Source of the DNA: Betaproteobacteria bacterium HGW-Betaproteobacteria-2
Lineage (GTDB): Bacteria; Pseudomonadota; Gammaproteobacteria; Burkholderiales; Methylophilaceae
NCBI GenBank assembly: GCA_002842255.1
Contig: PHCM01000132.1
Span: 1-5,039, forward strand
Reading direction: 5' to 3'
DNA length: 5,039 nt
Part shown: piece after piece, positions 4,937 through 5,039 of the stretch
How positions within the stretch are numbered: the first letter of the stretch is position 1
Layout: each line of letters begins with the position of its first letter
Notes under the pieces: model-generated
What the model saw: the letters and a program-made list of their open reading frames with translations, nothing else
Told to the model about the DNA's origin: nothing
The model's database searches: none
Position numbers and translations under genes: made by a program

Positions 4937-4975
4937 GACTTAAACCCTAGTATCAATCACTATGGAGATTCAAAA

Positions 4976-5039
4976 ATGGAGATGAGCAAACTCAAGCTGG
5001 CAATTGGTCTGGCTTTCGGTGCGTCACTGGCTATGCCTA
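4976..5039 (+). CDS. Exported protein, N-terminus only (3' end outside window)
   Basis: Only 21 codons are present: MEMSKLKLAIGLAFGASLAMP. Lys residues followed by a hydrophobic core and a small-residue region form a classical Sec signal peptide, so the product is periplasmic, outer-membrane or secreted. ATG at 4976 is favoured because GGAGA (4964-4968) lies 7 nt upstream; the in-frame ATG at 4982 would give the equally plausible MSKLKLAIG with 13-nt spacing. Its own promoter, activator-like repeats and structured leader suggest a highly expressed, tightly controlled gene. The family cannot be decided from a signal peptide; abundant periplasmic enzymes, cytochromes or porins are all possible. 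Confidence 0.8.
   Translation, partial: MEMSKLKLAIGLAFGASLAMP

Noticed and set aside
4962..4985. Seven-codon upstream frame (ATG at 4962) overlapping the exported-protein start
   Set aside because: It is created by the ATGGAGAT repeat that also supplies the ribosome binding site. It has no binding site of its own, so it is most likely coincidence.

Overview
The window is ordinary bacterial chromosome, gene-dense and of moderate GC, with Gram-negative signatures: a BrkB/YihY inner-membrane protein, a proline iminopeptidase, Sec signal peptides and sigma70-type promoters. Overall it looks proteobacterial, most likely betaproteobacterial. A methylotroph-like relative (Methylophilaceae/Nitrosomonadales) is my impression from protein style only and is a guess. 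I see no insertion sequence, phage gene, tRNA, rRNA or CRISPR array.

Layout. At the left edge (2-307, +) is the C-terminal part of triosephosphate isomerase, carrying its catalytic glutamate. It converges on, and overlaps by 25 bp, a membrane-anchored SdiA-regulated/YjiK-type beta-propeller protein (283-1227, -). Upstream of that gene, behind a clear intrinsic terminator (1248-1268), lies a small periplasmic PepSY-domain protein (1287-1604, -). A 266-bp divergent region (1605-1870) follows. It holds a strong sigma70-like promoter with a palindrome over its -10 box, and it drives an unrecognised 56-residue protein ending in Cys-Asp-Cys-Val (1871-2041, +). Next comes a second well-formed promoter embedded in a three-half-site inverted/direct repeat, in front of a SemiSWEET sugar transporter (2162-2428, +). 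The SemiSWEET gene overlaps by 23 bp, tail to tail, a two-gene minus-strand operon: proline iminopeptidase (3730-4689) followed after 1 nt by a YihY/BrkB membrane protein fused to a cyclic-nucleotide-binding domain (2406-3728, GTG start).

Right edge. The 286-bp divergent region 4690-4975 is the most intriguing part. It has a promoter for pip with a palindrome on its -35 box, then a 7-bp inverted repeat, an exact 11-bp tandem repeat and a second sigma70-like promoter facing right. The 5' leader of that second promoter (about 4850-4975) can fold into a hairpin with a GAAA tetraloop almost at the transcript start, followed by a long 64-nt hairpin that also ends in a GAAA loop. This leader precedes a good ribosome binding site and the first 21 codons of an exported protein. 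It is the best candidate here for an undescribed cis-acting RNA.

How the genes relate. There is no single pathway. Central carbon metabolism (TIM), sugar transport (SemiSWEET), peptide processing (Pip) and envelope functions (PepSY, YjiK, YihY-CNB) are neighbours, and only pip and the YihY-CNB gene look co-transcribed. All promoter, operator and RNA calls come from reading motifs by eye and have not been tested.
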